Positions 14,001 to 26,174 of a stretch of 64,000 nucleotides of DNA are shown here, piece after piece. The DNA is taken from assembly GCF_047496725.1 (NCBI RefSeq), contig NC_132986.1, positions 6,294,501-6,358,500 of the forward strand, read 5' to 3'. This DNA comes from Anoplolepis gracilipes (Eukaryota; Arthropoda; Insecta; Hymenoptera; Formicidae). The translations under genes and the position numbers were made by a program. The notes under the pieces were generated by a model. The model worked only from the letters and a program-made list of their open reading frames with translations. It ran no database searches and had not been told where the DNA came from. Within the stretch, counting starts at the first letter, position 1. Each line of letters starts with the position of its first letter.

Positions 14001-17000
14001 TCCTTGACGCGTGCTTTTACCACTATTGCATTTAGCCATTAGCTTAATCGCAGCCGCTATTGCAAATATATAAAATAATAACCGTTATCCGCGCAAACTC
14101 GCCTGTGTATAACGACTTCCTCCGCTTTTTTTTTTTCCACAAACTGTATCGGCGCGCATTACGATACTGCCGCTAATCATAGATCGGTAATTGGCTCTCC
14201 CCGCTTGCATGATTGATCCCACGCGCGCGGCGCGGTATGAGGTTCTTTTATTCTCCAAAAGCCCACGATTCTAGTCAAGTAAAATGGGTACACAGCTTAT
14301 TATTAATCGTTTCCCGCCATCAAATTGTACTCGGCGTAAAATTGAGTAATTACCGGTCTTGATTGCAACGATTTCTATATCAGCTGTATAGTATATAATT
14401 ATTTTACTGTGACGTAATACATTATTTCTCTTAATTAAATTTTATATCAAATATTTTATTTTTCTTTAGTGTCAAGTACATTTCTCACCGTTGAGGGTTT
14501 GTCAAGTACAGTAGCGTGATTAAAAATTAATTTCTTTTTAAATATTTTGACTCTAATTAATTTATATAATTTATATTTCTATGTAAGAAAGAGAGAAAAA
14601 TATTTCTTTAGTAGTATTACTTGATAACTTCTACGTTTCTTTTCGTTCGGGCTTACAAAAAAGTTTCGCGAAAAACATGGCGGAAGTGATGGAAATCGGA
14701 GATAAGAGACTCGCGCAAAGAGCAGGACGTATGTATGTTTATTAAGCGGCAAACGCGGATCTTGCACGGCACAACGATTCGTCCTTTCTCCGGACGGCTT
14801 CGGGGCTCACTTAGACAAGGCGTGGTGCGCCGTGGTCGATTGCTCCCAACTGGATCGGACCGAATGTGTCTGTGCCTCTCACTGTGTATGACTGGCATGC
14901 CACAACGTTGATTACAGAGCCCTAACACGCCGTCACGATTTTCCTCTAACCCGGACCAGATAGAAGAGTCATTAGCCTGTACACAGTCTTTCAATGGTCC
15001 GGACGGTTGTGCGCGCGTTTCGTAGATAATGACGACGTTGCAACGTCTCTTCGTCGATTTCGTCGGATCCCGGACTGCGTGCGCCCCGGCTTCGATAATC
15101 GCGAATCAGCTTACTCTGCCGACCGAAGACCTTTCCAATTTTCAGGGAGCGCTTAGAAAACCGTAACCGATTTCGTTTGATTCTAATCACTAGTTAGACA
15201 AAGCGATGGAGCAGTTTCGATATCCTAATAATCGGGAAAAATCATGATGGATAAAAAGTCAGATGGAAAAACTTTACTTTTAGAAACAGTTAAAAATTGA
15301 AGGCGATGACATTTACTTCGGCGATCATAATGACGAGTTGCGAGTTTTTTACACTTGTAGAAATATTATACGTATCAATTCTTGCGCGTTTTCTCCCTCG
15401 CGACACCGATTGGAAGGTAACGAAAATGAGAATGTGACGAGAAATCGGATAGAATTGCATCTCTGAATAGTTAATCATCTCGCGATAATTCCTATATTCG
15501 CGATTAAATTCGCGTCGATTGCGTCGAGTTTCTGGCCGAATAATCTATTATAAGAGACAACTTTCGCATATGCCTCGAAGATGCTTGCGACATCATCGTC
15601 GGCACATTTATCACGTTTGCGTCGAATTCGGTCCGGTGGTGTTTCGTCAGCGAGCACCGCGAGCTGCGTCGTCGCAAGGAAAGGCGTCGGCATTTTATCA
15701 CGGGGTCGCGTCGGCTGGAAATTAATCGGCGCACGCCCGAAGAGAGTATGCAACAGCATACCGTATCATTCGAAAGTCCCAGGACAACGTGGCTTCCCGT
15801 CTCAAGGACGGACCATCGTATGCCAATCGATCGTCGAATATTCTCGATCCGGTCATCGCAAAATCAAACGGATTGATCTTATCGGTATTTAAGTGCCAGC
15901 ACAAAATCATTTCGAGGAGAGAATATTATCGAAACCGAAGATCTACATATATCAAGTTATTTTTTCTTTATGTTTTAAGATTTATACATAAAAATCTGGC
16001 TGTCAATAAAAGCAGAGATCGATTTACGACGACGATAAAAATTCAACGGCAAGATATTAATTATATACGCATTATTAACAACGATAATTAAAATAGTGAA
16101 TCTATAATGCCTGAGAACCTAAGAGGCTCATTAATTTTCCACGCATCATCACGAAAGCGTACGTGTGTTAGATTCATGTCCCTGGCTCTTTCAATCGATC
16201 CAGGATCTACGGTATTAAAGAATATAATAGAATTTTTTTTTCGCATATATATATATATATATATATCTTTTATAATGTACAAGGAGAAGAGCGTTTGATA
16301 CTTGAGAAAGATGGCGTTTCCTGTAGGTCATCGTTAGGTGTGGTACCGCCTGTCTTTTGTGCGCGTTTTGCTCTCGGCTTGGTTCAAGGAGATCCAGAAG
16401 CGGTTGGTACGGCGGCCAAGCCGACAACGATGGCGAGACATGCGCGCCGAGTTACGACGCTCTGAATCTGAATCTCTTTCTCTCTCACGGTAGGCACGCC
16501 GGCCGCGCTCCTGCCTCCTGCCTGCCTGCCTCGCCCCGTATTCGGGTCAGCCGAGAAGTAGAAATTACGTAACACGTATGCGCCAAGGCGGTTCCCACCG
16601 AGAGCCGCCTTACCGGAAGTCGAGACCACGTTTTGTCAGCTGTAAGGACGCGCGGTCAACCTCGCGAGAAAAAACGCGTGAGCGTTCCGACCGTACGTAT
16701 GCGACAAGTGAAGAGTGCCAAGATAGGAAATGTCGACAGACTGTTTAAATAATTAATCAGCTAGATATTAGATAACGAGTTTGTACATAAAACGATAAAG
16801 AAAAGAATCCTTGCTTATACAAGGAAGTACGTGTACAAGTAATACGAGGGAGAGTTGCTTATTTCGTATTAATCTTAAATCGTATTTTAGTTTCTTTTCA
16901 ATTAATGAATATAAATAACATTTGATAGTAAAAATATAAAATAAATAACCAATGAGAAATATAAACAACAAGTTTTTAGTTACATCTTATTTTGTGAGTG

Positions 17001-20000
17001 CTACAAACATTAAAAAAATCAGATATGAGTGATGTAACCAATTTAGTTTACATAACAATTTAACAATGCAATTTTATTTTGCATTTTTATGTATACATTA
17101 TATATATATATATATATATTTATTTATAATAAAGATTAAATCTAGATATTATAAATACTGATCGTATTTTCTAAATCAAATCATTAGAAAACACGATTTT
17201 TTAAATTGTATCGGTACGATAAAAGAGACAATTTTATATAAAAAAAAGCAAAAATTTATTATTGTATGTCTCAATTGTTACTTATAATAATAGAAAACAT
17301 AACGTAAAATATCTTAAAAAGTACGATATATGTAGGCAATTTTCATCTAGCTCTCTTGAGAAAAATATAAAAATTATATTTCCCCTTTTTGCATTTTATA
17401 AAATGTTTGCATATGAATTACAGATTCGAGACCTAGAAAAATTTATTGACCATTAAATTCAAGGAATCTGAACTATTCAAGTTTACAAAATACAGCGAGA
17501 CTTGATGAAATTTCTTGCAACAAATTTATGGCGTCGCGTCGGCGCGAAATTCAGATGTAATCTGGCAGTGCTCCACCTTGTCGCCGGTCGTAAACCATTC
17601 GTACTCGCGTTCAACAGCCGTGAAGCCGAGCGTTCGGTCGCGTTCGAGCGAGCGATAAGGCATTTTGCCGCGCGTACACGAGCGTTCACCGATCCGCGAA
17701 ACTCGCTCTCTCCTCCGCTCCATCTTCTCGCTTCCTATAAGCGTATATCTCCGTGATGCAGATCCGGCTTCGTGCCTGGAAACCAGACTAACCGGGGCCA
17801 GCCAGCTCCATATCCATATTCCGCCTCTAGTGGTTCCAGCAATTCTCCGATTACGTCTATCGCGTCACGCGATAAAACCGCTTCCCCCTTAGCCGCGGGC
17901 AAAGAATCACGTCGACACGCGAAAGTATGCGAGCGTCTGACATGTATCGTCCATTTCTACTTAACGCCGTTGATTCCATTGTTTCTCGATGCACACGAAT
18001 GCTGATATTAAATGTCAGAATTCTCAATTCCTCATTCATTATCTCACACAATACAACACTTTGCAAATTTATTTTCTCTTGTTAAAATTACATTATCTAT
18101 ACAAATGCATTATGTTAATTACGTATCATTAAAAAAGATTCGAATTTAAATATAAATATCTTCTTTCAACAATTAAAACTGAGAATAGGATGCAATATCA
18201 AAAAAATGTAAGAGGAGTTTGGAAAGTTTTGGAAAGCAGTACTTTAATATTTTGATCTAAAATTCTTTCTATTTTTAATAGAACATACAAGGTATAAATC
18301 GTCATTTTCACCGAAACTGTTCATCTCGCTTCCCGTTTTCACTTTGCGAAATTTCTTTAAAAACTTTGATCCGGCAAGAGCGCCGGCTACTTTCTTTCGT
18401 GCGCAACACGCGTAACGTCACATCAACATGTTAATGATCACATCCCCGCAATTTCAACCTGTTTGTACTGTAATAAATCCTTTTCAATTACCAGGTAATC
18501 CCGGCATGTTTACTCGCCTTAACGGAAGCGCGGCGAGTTCAGATCCGGCCTCGAACGGATTCTGAAACATATTTCGAGGAACAAGATAATCAGGCCGCCG
18601 AGGACGAGTACGACAGCGTAGCGGTTTATCAACCACGTGCCCGTGCGCTTCCTTCGCCCCGTTCCAAGGATGCGTTACACGCGTCGAAGCCGCCACCAGT
18701 GCAGACCATCAGAAACTACAACAAGGTCAACGATGACGGGTCTTTCACTTTTGGCTACGAGGCGGCTGATGGTTCCTTCAAGGAGGAGACTCGCGGTGTC
18801 GACTGCGTTGTACGTGGAAAGTACGGCTACATCGACCCGGACGGCAACAAGAGAGAGTTTAGCTACGTTTCGGGTAATCCCTGCGACCCGAACGCGCCCA
18901 AGGACGAGGAGGAAGAGGTGCAAGAGGAGGAGAAGGAAGAAGTCTCTGGACCAGCGAATTATCCCGTCGTCAGACCCGTACAACGACCCATCCCGGTGAG
19001 ACCAACGTATCAGCCGGCGACCACTCGCGCACCGACTACGATATTCCAGACGGAATATCAGCTTGACGACGACGCAAGCCAGGAGCTGACCGACGAAGAT
19101 CTAAAGCCGCAACTACGACCCTCGGCCTTCAGGAGACCAACTACTCTGGTGCAAATTACACCTTCCACCGCTATTTACGAGTCTTCGCCGTCGCCCAACC
19201 CGTCTCTCTATAGACTAGCTTCCACCCCAGCGGCGCAGTATCAGACCACACCGTCACCCATTCTCCGCGGTCAGTCCACGGTCGCATCGACTGTCTATCA
19301 GTCACTCGAATCAACTACTCGCCGACCGGTGACCCGCTCGAGGCCCCAGTCGGTCGCGATAACCCCGCGACCCCACGTTGCCCAAGTGGCCGCGCAATAC
19401 GTCTCCCCTAGCAGCACCGAGCGCCCCAGCAGTCTGCTCTACACTCACCCGACGGTATCGCCTCTGCGCACCACGACCGCTAGCACGCCCCAACTTGACT
19501 TTGCTGCCGAACTCGAGCGTTATGTAAACACGATCGGCTCGCATGTTTCCGCCACCCCTACCGCGAGGCCTCAGGCTGTCCCTCAAGCCTCGCCTCAAAC
19601 CTCCTCGAGAGTTAAGTTGACCGGTCAGACAACGGTCACCGCTGCAACTGCAACCGCCGCCGAGCCCATCTACCAGTCGGAACTCGTGTACGATCCCTCG
19701 ACCGGTCAGTACAATACCCAGCTTTATCAGACACTGCCTCAAACTGTAGGTGACTTTAGCCTCAGTCACAAACTCCAACCGTTCGTAGCCCATCCGTCCC
19801 AGTCCCTAGTCGGTCTGCAGCAACTGCCACAGTATCAGCAGCCTCAGCGGCAGAGCCCGGCCTACAAGCAGGCCCAGTCGGCGCCAAGTCCTGCGGTGGC
19901 GCAGCCCCAGGAAGTGCTCTACAGGAAGCAGCAGGCGCAGCTGTTGCAGCAGTCCCAGCAGCTCTACGCGCAGCAACAACGCCGCCAGCAGCAACAGCAG

Positions 20001-20168
20001 CAGCAGCAGCAGCAGCAACACCCACATAGACTGCAATTATTGGAATCGCAGAGGGAACCCCAGGCATTCTATTACGTGGCGCCTTTGAAGGCCTCCGCCA
20101 GCACCGCGTCCCTTTCAGTAGGTCAGATCGATCAGTTTCTCCGAGGTAGCGGGGCTAATAATTATTGA
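8092..20168 (+). CDS. RR-family cuticular protein, gene B (two exons, 10.4 kb intron)
   Basis: Proposed CDS join: exon 1 8092-8109 (MRIILL, donor GTATGT at 8110) and exon 2 18495-20168 (acceptor CAG at 18492-18494), phase 0, giving 563 residues. The join makes a complete signal peptide, MRIILLVIPACLLALTEA. An acidic stretch follows, then one RR chitin-binding domain (about residues 80-140: DDGSFTFGYEAADGSFKEE ... GKYGYIDPDGNKREF). The domain holds an uncommon pair of cysteines (VDCVV and GNPCDP). A glutamate-rich segment and a long Pro/Ser/Thr/Gln/Ala tail with a polyglutamine run complete the protein. It would be secreted into cuticle and bind chitin. From memory it resembles Drosophila Cpr97Eb, not verified. 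Exon 2 is certain; the link to exon 1 rests on frame, signal-peptide completion, and the absence of any other RR exon between them. Confidence 0.83.
8110..18494 (+). other. Intron 1 of gene B
   Basis: AT-rich stretches (8.1-9.0, 11.4-11.7 and 16.7-17.5 kb) alternate with CpG-rich, GC-richer blocks (about 9.0-11.3, 11.8-12.4, 14.6-16.7 and 17.5-18.0 kb). Many overlapping open frames occur on both strands in the CpG-rich blocks, but none has splice context, domains or homology that I recognise. A 20-base T run lies at 8890-8909. (AT)n tracts lie at about 16243-16267 and 17100-17121. First introns of cuticle genes often carry enhancers, so the CpG-rich blocks are candidate regulatory DNA. Confidence 0.6.
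19984..20019 (+). repeat. CAG repeat encoding polyglutamine in gene B
   Basis: A nearly pure CAG run following QQQRRQ in the C-terminal region. It is purer than the gene A tract, so it is the more likely of the two to vary in length. The Gln-rich neighbourhood extends about 80 residues upstream. Confidence 0.85.
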
Positions 20169-21621
20169 TACGATCTGAATCGCAGCGATAAGAATTTATT
20201 CTCAGATTCTCGATTCGCTGATATTTATCATTCAATATTATCTCGAATCTTTCGCGAGTTAAACTACCGAGGATCTGATAGATCGTAACGTTGGCCCATG
20301 CGTATAAAGGGTATTATATATAAGTATATGCAATATATATATTATACATAGTATATATATGTCACGTGTGGCGGCGCGCTGAAGCTAAAGTATATGAAGT
20401 ATATTGCCGAGTGAATGGCACAAACGAGCGCTTTGATGCATGCGTTGTACGCGGGGAATGCGTGTGCAATATATTTGATATAATCGGCGCTCCGCGAGAA
20501 AGGCGCGCGAAAATAGTTACGGTGAAAAGTATTGCGACGCGTAGACGTCGCGGATTTAACGTCACCATCACGTCGATCGTAGATCGCAAACTCGCGATTT
20601 TCGCGAAGGTTATTTCAAGTTTATTATTACAGACGATCTTTCCGTAACTTTCGCAAGGAACGTGAGACTTTCCGAAATTACCTTGTTCTCGATAGTTTTC
20701 ATGCTTTGATAGCCGTGTGTAATGTATATAGTATATCCGTTTCGCTTTTTTCCGTCCAACGCGTGTCTCGAAGCGTTCATGCGCTATATCCGCTCGTCTC
20801 GGCCAACGCGCGAACGATAGATAAGATTATTCGTTGACGACATGCAATCGGAGAACGAAAAAGATTAACGATATGTGATACTGGATGGAAGAATCGCGCG
20901 CGTACGATTACGTGGTTTAGTGTCGATCACGATGATAGTCGGTGACAAAATTTGATCTGTCATTATCGTATTTTTCAGAATTTTCAAAATTAAATAATCT
21001 CGTCGTAGATTTTGTTCTTCTTAAACAAACAATATAATTATGTTCAAACGAGCTGCAATGTCGCTGTAATTTCACTGACAACTTGTCGAAATAATTTTGT
21101 TTTTATTAAAAATAGTGAAATTTTATTTATTCACGCATCTCTTGAGAGTTAAAGCGAAACGAGATTTCTTCCGTTTCTTAGACCGATTTGCACTTCTCGT
21201 CAGTCTGTAGTATCGTGTAATGTTTATGAGGCACGTTAGAGAGAGAGTGAAAGCCAACGACCTGACGCAATACTCACGCACGCATGTACGATGTATTACC
21301 GTGGCAATTTCTCGCAAGTCCCTAACACCGTACTGTCGTAAAGGTATCCATGGTGGTTTCGCGATACAAATGAAACTTCGTCGCGCAGCCGCGAACCTTT
21401 TTAAGCACGACCCCGTAAGCCCAAGCAGCGTAATAATGTTCGAATCGACTGGATTACAAAACGTCGATCTAATACAAGATCGAGTCGCATGAAAGGCGAA
21501 TGAAACACGATAGGATAATAAGTCGAATCATATCCGTGCAATATTTCGAAGCATTTTCAATTAAACGTGCAATATTGCACGTTATGCTATTGTATCATAT
21601 AATGCATCAAGTTGCATTATT

Positions 21622-21623
<2 letters not shown>

Positions 21624-21656
<33 letters not shown>
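21624..21656. repeat. (AT)n microsatellite
   Basis: About 16 AT dinucleotides without interruption. Confidence 0.9.
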
Positions 21657-21657
<1 letters not shown>

Positions 21658-23930
21658 TCTATAATTGAAAAGTTTAATTTAAAATTAAAAAAAAATATCT
21701 GTTTAATTCTCGAATAAATCTTTCTTCTGAAATTATACATCTCGTGACACGACGCGATAAAAATTTTGATTTAATATTTCACATTTTTTCTAATTGTTTT
21801 CGAATAAATTATAAAAATTAAAACTAAGAATTAACGTTAAAGTTTGAAGAAAATGTTTTTTTTATTAGGTCTTTAAATTCCGTGATGCAAATGTGTATGT
21901 GTATCACTTGTGTTTTAATTCGATAATAAATCCGATGTCCGATACGGTAGGAAGTGTACTCGGCCTTTTGCAACGTAGAATTTTGCAAGCTTGCCGCGAG
22001 TAGAGTTCACCACGAGTCGACCGTCGAGGAAACCGCAATACGCTCTTATTGGCGTGGTCTCATTCGTAAGGACAGCATTCTATTCACGCTAGACTTTCTA
22101 TTTGCATTCTCTGTCACAAGTGTGAGAATCGATTGGAGTTTAATGCGTTTCGACTGTTCACTTTACGGAAATGTATAGCAAATTCGAGAAAAAAACAGTC
22201 GTGTATGCCATTTTCACTAAGCTGTCACAGCCATTCATAATTATATATCGAGTGTCTTATACACATACATATGTCATTTCTCTTATAGATTTATAGATTT
22301 TTTAAATACAAATAAAATTAATTTCTTCTTAAAACATTTTTAGCACCAATTTAGCAATTTTTAATTGCTAAAAAGTATTGCTTCTGACATTGAAATAATA
22401 TTTTGCTTTGATGTCTGATATATTTGTGATAAAAAAATATTCAGTTATAAAAATAAAAACTTGTAATTAATATGAGTGTTGTAAAATTTATACTTTCCCA
22501 TAAAATATAAGTTGGCTGCATATTTTTAAAAAAGTTTTTGTAATCATCAGTAAAAGGACGGCTTAATCAACGATTTCGTGATTTAATCGCAATCACGTCG
22601 TTGCTGTAATGGGCTCGAAACGGCGGTTGTCTACTCTCATATTGTAAATAATACTTGTTAGCTTTAAGGCATAGCGGCTATTTAGCAATTCATACGTATA
22701 CTTTGCGCATAAATCTTCGTAAAGAAGAGTCTTATGTTACAGTTGTTTTCTTTTTGTATCATTTGTGAACATAATCGAAAGAAAAATATCACTGCGAAAG
22801 TTTGCTGCGTTGTTACTTTATTTTTCCGATTCCCAGTATCATTTACTTTCGCTCGTTGAAATATGCACTGCGAGATTGAAATATCAACATGCACGAATAA
22901 AGTTTGAAATAGACGTATCAAATGTATGTTTAATAAAATCACAACTGTGGCAAACGTTCGCAATAAATGCGGTTTTATTTATTTTTATTTCCGCGTTCCT
23001 TCATAAATTTACATTTATTAGAAGAAACAAGATACATACCCAACAGCCATAGAATTCATTATAGATGTTGTAATTGTGGCGCTCCGTATCAATATATTTC
23101 ATATTTCAATATTAAATGCAAAAAAAGGTGAAGATATACCAATTTAGTATTTGATCATTAAAGCTATATTATTAATTTAACTTTTGCCGCTAATAAATTA
23201 TTATTTTCAATAAATTCGCTTATTAAATACATCAAAGAGAATTACAAATAAATTCTACTATAATATTAATTACATGAATTACAGATATAACCAATTGAGA
23301 TGTAAATGTTTTATTTCATCGATCTTAAAAATTCTTTAGATAATCCCAATTTTTGATAATTTTTATAGTTACATAGATGAAATATCTCGTACAATTTGTT
23401 GCCGAGAGCATCTTGACTTATTGTTTAGAGGCATTGTTAGACATGCAATTCTTACGAGGTGAATAGAGTAGACTCATTCTTCTAACAAGCCGACGCCTGG
23501 CGATATGGTTTTTCGTTTCGTGCCGCGGCTGAATCACGCGCGGCAGGCGCTTCCGCGAGAAGAAATTAGAAAAGTGGAAAAGGCACGATGTACATAAACG
23601 TCATTACGTCACGAACGAACGGCTACATGTTATCCACCTGCGGCGTTTTCTCCGCTCCGATTATAAACCACGTGCCGTCGTGAAATCGCAATAGGCGTTC
23701 TTAAATACAGGCGAGATTATTGTTATTCCGTTAACCCATAATATCCCGCAAATGATTCTCTATTAAAAAGGTGTTTAGGTTGATGAGTTACAAAAACAGC
23801 GATCTTAATTACAATTTTTCACCTTTCGAAGAAAATTGAAGTGCTTTTATTATTTACGTCATTGTATTTAACTTGTCTTTCTTTGAAAAAAATTGTTCCT
23901 GAAAAAGTTAAATATATCTCATATAGATTA

Positions 23931-23938
<8 letters not shown>

Positions 23939-23998
<60 letters not shown>
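23939..23998. repeat. Compound (AT)20(GT)10 microsatellite
   Basis: A pure AT run (23939-23978) switches directly into a GT run (23979-23998). A 61-codon open frame across it merely translates the repeat. Confidence 0.95.
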
Positions 23999-26094
23999 AT
24001 TATATTCGTCACATCAGCATATCTAATCAACATCGGTATGCATAATAACCATGTATGATGTTAGTTTCGCTTGAAAGGTAATTTTAATAAAATGTCAATT
24101 TTCACTGCAAAGTATTTCGCAGAATTTGCACGCTTTCGTAATATCGTTAATAATGAATGTAAAACTTTTATTACAGTTTGAATATATAATAAACGTTTAG
24201 CAGCTCAACAAAATTGATATTTTAATAAACAAGGATATGCATTATCCAGTTCGATTTTGCGAGTAAAAGTGGATTATAAGCGGCTAGGTGAAAGTCATCG
24301 AAAATGAAAGGGTCGAGTGAAGTGTTAAATCAAACTTTAACTACACCAGACAACTTATATATGATTGACTGTAGCTAAGTATATTATCTAATTTTTAAAG
24401 AACGAGCACGAGCACGTGGATATAAACACGAAAGTAAATTGGATCGATGATTTATTTTCAATATTGTATCGACAAGATGTATCATATGTTTTATTACATG
24501 ACTCGTATAATAGCTAAAGTTTCCGTTGCAAAAAATCCATCGAAAAATTAAAACGTTTAGAATATTCTTTCCTAGCTCGAGACATATTTTCCTAGTATTA
24601 TATAAATATATTATTAGGTAATTAAATAAAAATAAATAAAGTCATATAATAATATTGCTACATTTTCATGCTGAGATATTTTTAAACTGTGAAATAAAAT
24701 GTGTAACCTTGAACTTAGTTTCATTGAAAAATAATATTATAGATTACGCTTTATTTATCGTTTTGTGGTTAATACAAGCCACAGATTGTTAGCGAAAGTT
24801 TCGCTTTCTAAACAGCTGTTCTCCATTTTACCGGTAGGAGATGAGCAAGACAATTGCTACTATCGTTTAACAAACGACTGCGTTATCTCTACAATCATAC
24901 GCAACCCGTATAATATGTTTTATAAAAATTAATATCACAGAAACTATGTAATTGCCATAAATTTGACGTAATTTTAAAACAAATGAAAAAATAGTAAACA
25001 TAAAAAGATGTATACCGCGCAATAAATTATTTGATAAAAAAGTATAGATTTAACATCTTTTATTATATATAAATACTATCATTTTTACGTATTAAGAGAT
25101 TATTACAAAGATTATAAAAAATTAAAAATAAAAATAAAAATAATTTACAAATTTAATTATTAATATCTGTTTTAATCAAGATATTGTTTGAAATTTTTTG
25201 GTGATACTTTTATTACAGAATTATATAACAAAGATATTTATTTTTTATATATACTTTTTAAAATAAGTATATCGTTTTATTACATAAAAATTCAACATGA
25301 TGACAAAAGAAATATACCTTAAAGGAATTTTCCTAATGCTTATCTAATATAAAATAATATATAGTCATTTCTAACATATGATAGCCGGAAAAGTAAATAG
25401 AAGTGTCATTAGTGAGTGTCAACGCGCTTCAATCATGCGGAATAGTTAGACAGAGAATACAGGATAGCACTTATGCGCAACATCCTCTACATCTTACATG
25501 ATAAATGACAGAAGGATATGACAACCCATTCCGTTTTGCCACTCTTACAGCGGATATAAATACGTAGATTGACATAATTGAACAACGACGTTTATGTCAC
25601 TTATTATTAGATGCGCTATGTGCCTGACGTGACGCTTAGTGAGCTAACTCGTGAGAGAAACGGTACGTGAAGATGACAATTGCGGCGCAATCTCTTCTGA
25701 AGTAATCCAATTACAATAATTTCGCTCCGCTTTCATTATACGCGAAGCCAGTTCCTCGTTCTTGCGTCCGCGGAAAGATGAACAATATAATCGTTAACGA
25801 CGACAATATTAATATGCCTCATATCTCTAGAGAATCTGTCATAATTATGTTATATGATATCTCCCATTATTTAGTACGTAACCCAACACCAATATAATCA
25901 TGTAATTTACATGTAGCGAAAACAATTTCTAATTAAGTTTGCGATCTAAGCTTTCTCAAGATATGTATTGCATATTTTAAATTATAAATTACGTCATTAT
26001 TAATCAAAACATTGATTCCAGAAATTTAATATAAGAAAGTATCTATACATTTTTTATTTTTTACTTCTAATCCTTATCCTTATTTTCTAGCAAT

Positions 26095-26119
26095 ATACAT
26101 ACATACACACACATCTATG

Positions 26120-26164
<45 letters not shown>

Positions 26165-26174
26165 ATATACATAT
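26095..26174. repeat. Compound (CA)/(TA)/(TG) microsatellite
   Basis: A short CA-rich stretch, an AT run (about 26119-26134) and a GT run (26135-26160), flanked by TATGTATATACATA-like sequence. Confidence 0.9.

Noticed and set aside
14653..15910. Several overlapping 60-113 codon frames on both strands
   Set aside because: All frames are open at once in a CpG-rich block. There is no recognisable motif, start context or flanking splice sites.
17502..18005. Open frames, including a Pro/Ser-rich one (PGNQTNRGQPAPYPYSASS), just upstream of gene B exon 2
   Set aside because: Considered as an extra gene B exon, but no matching acceptor and donor pair keeps the frame, and the direct exon 1-exon 2 join already completes a signal peptide.
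19311..19793. 160-codon - strand frame opposite gene B
   Set aside because: A shadow of the real coding strand; GC-rich CPR coding sequence often leaves the antisense frame open.
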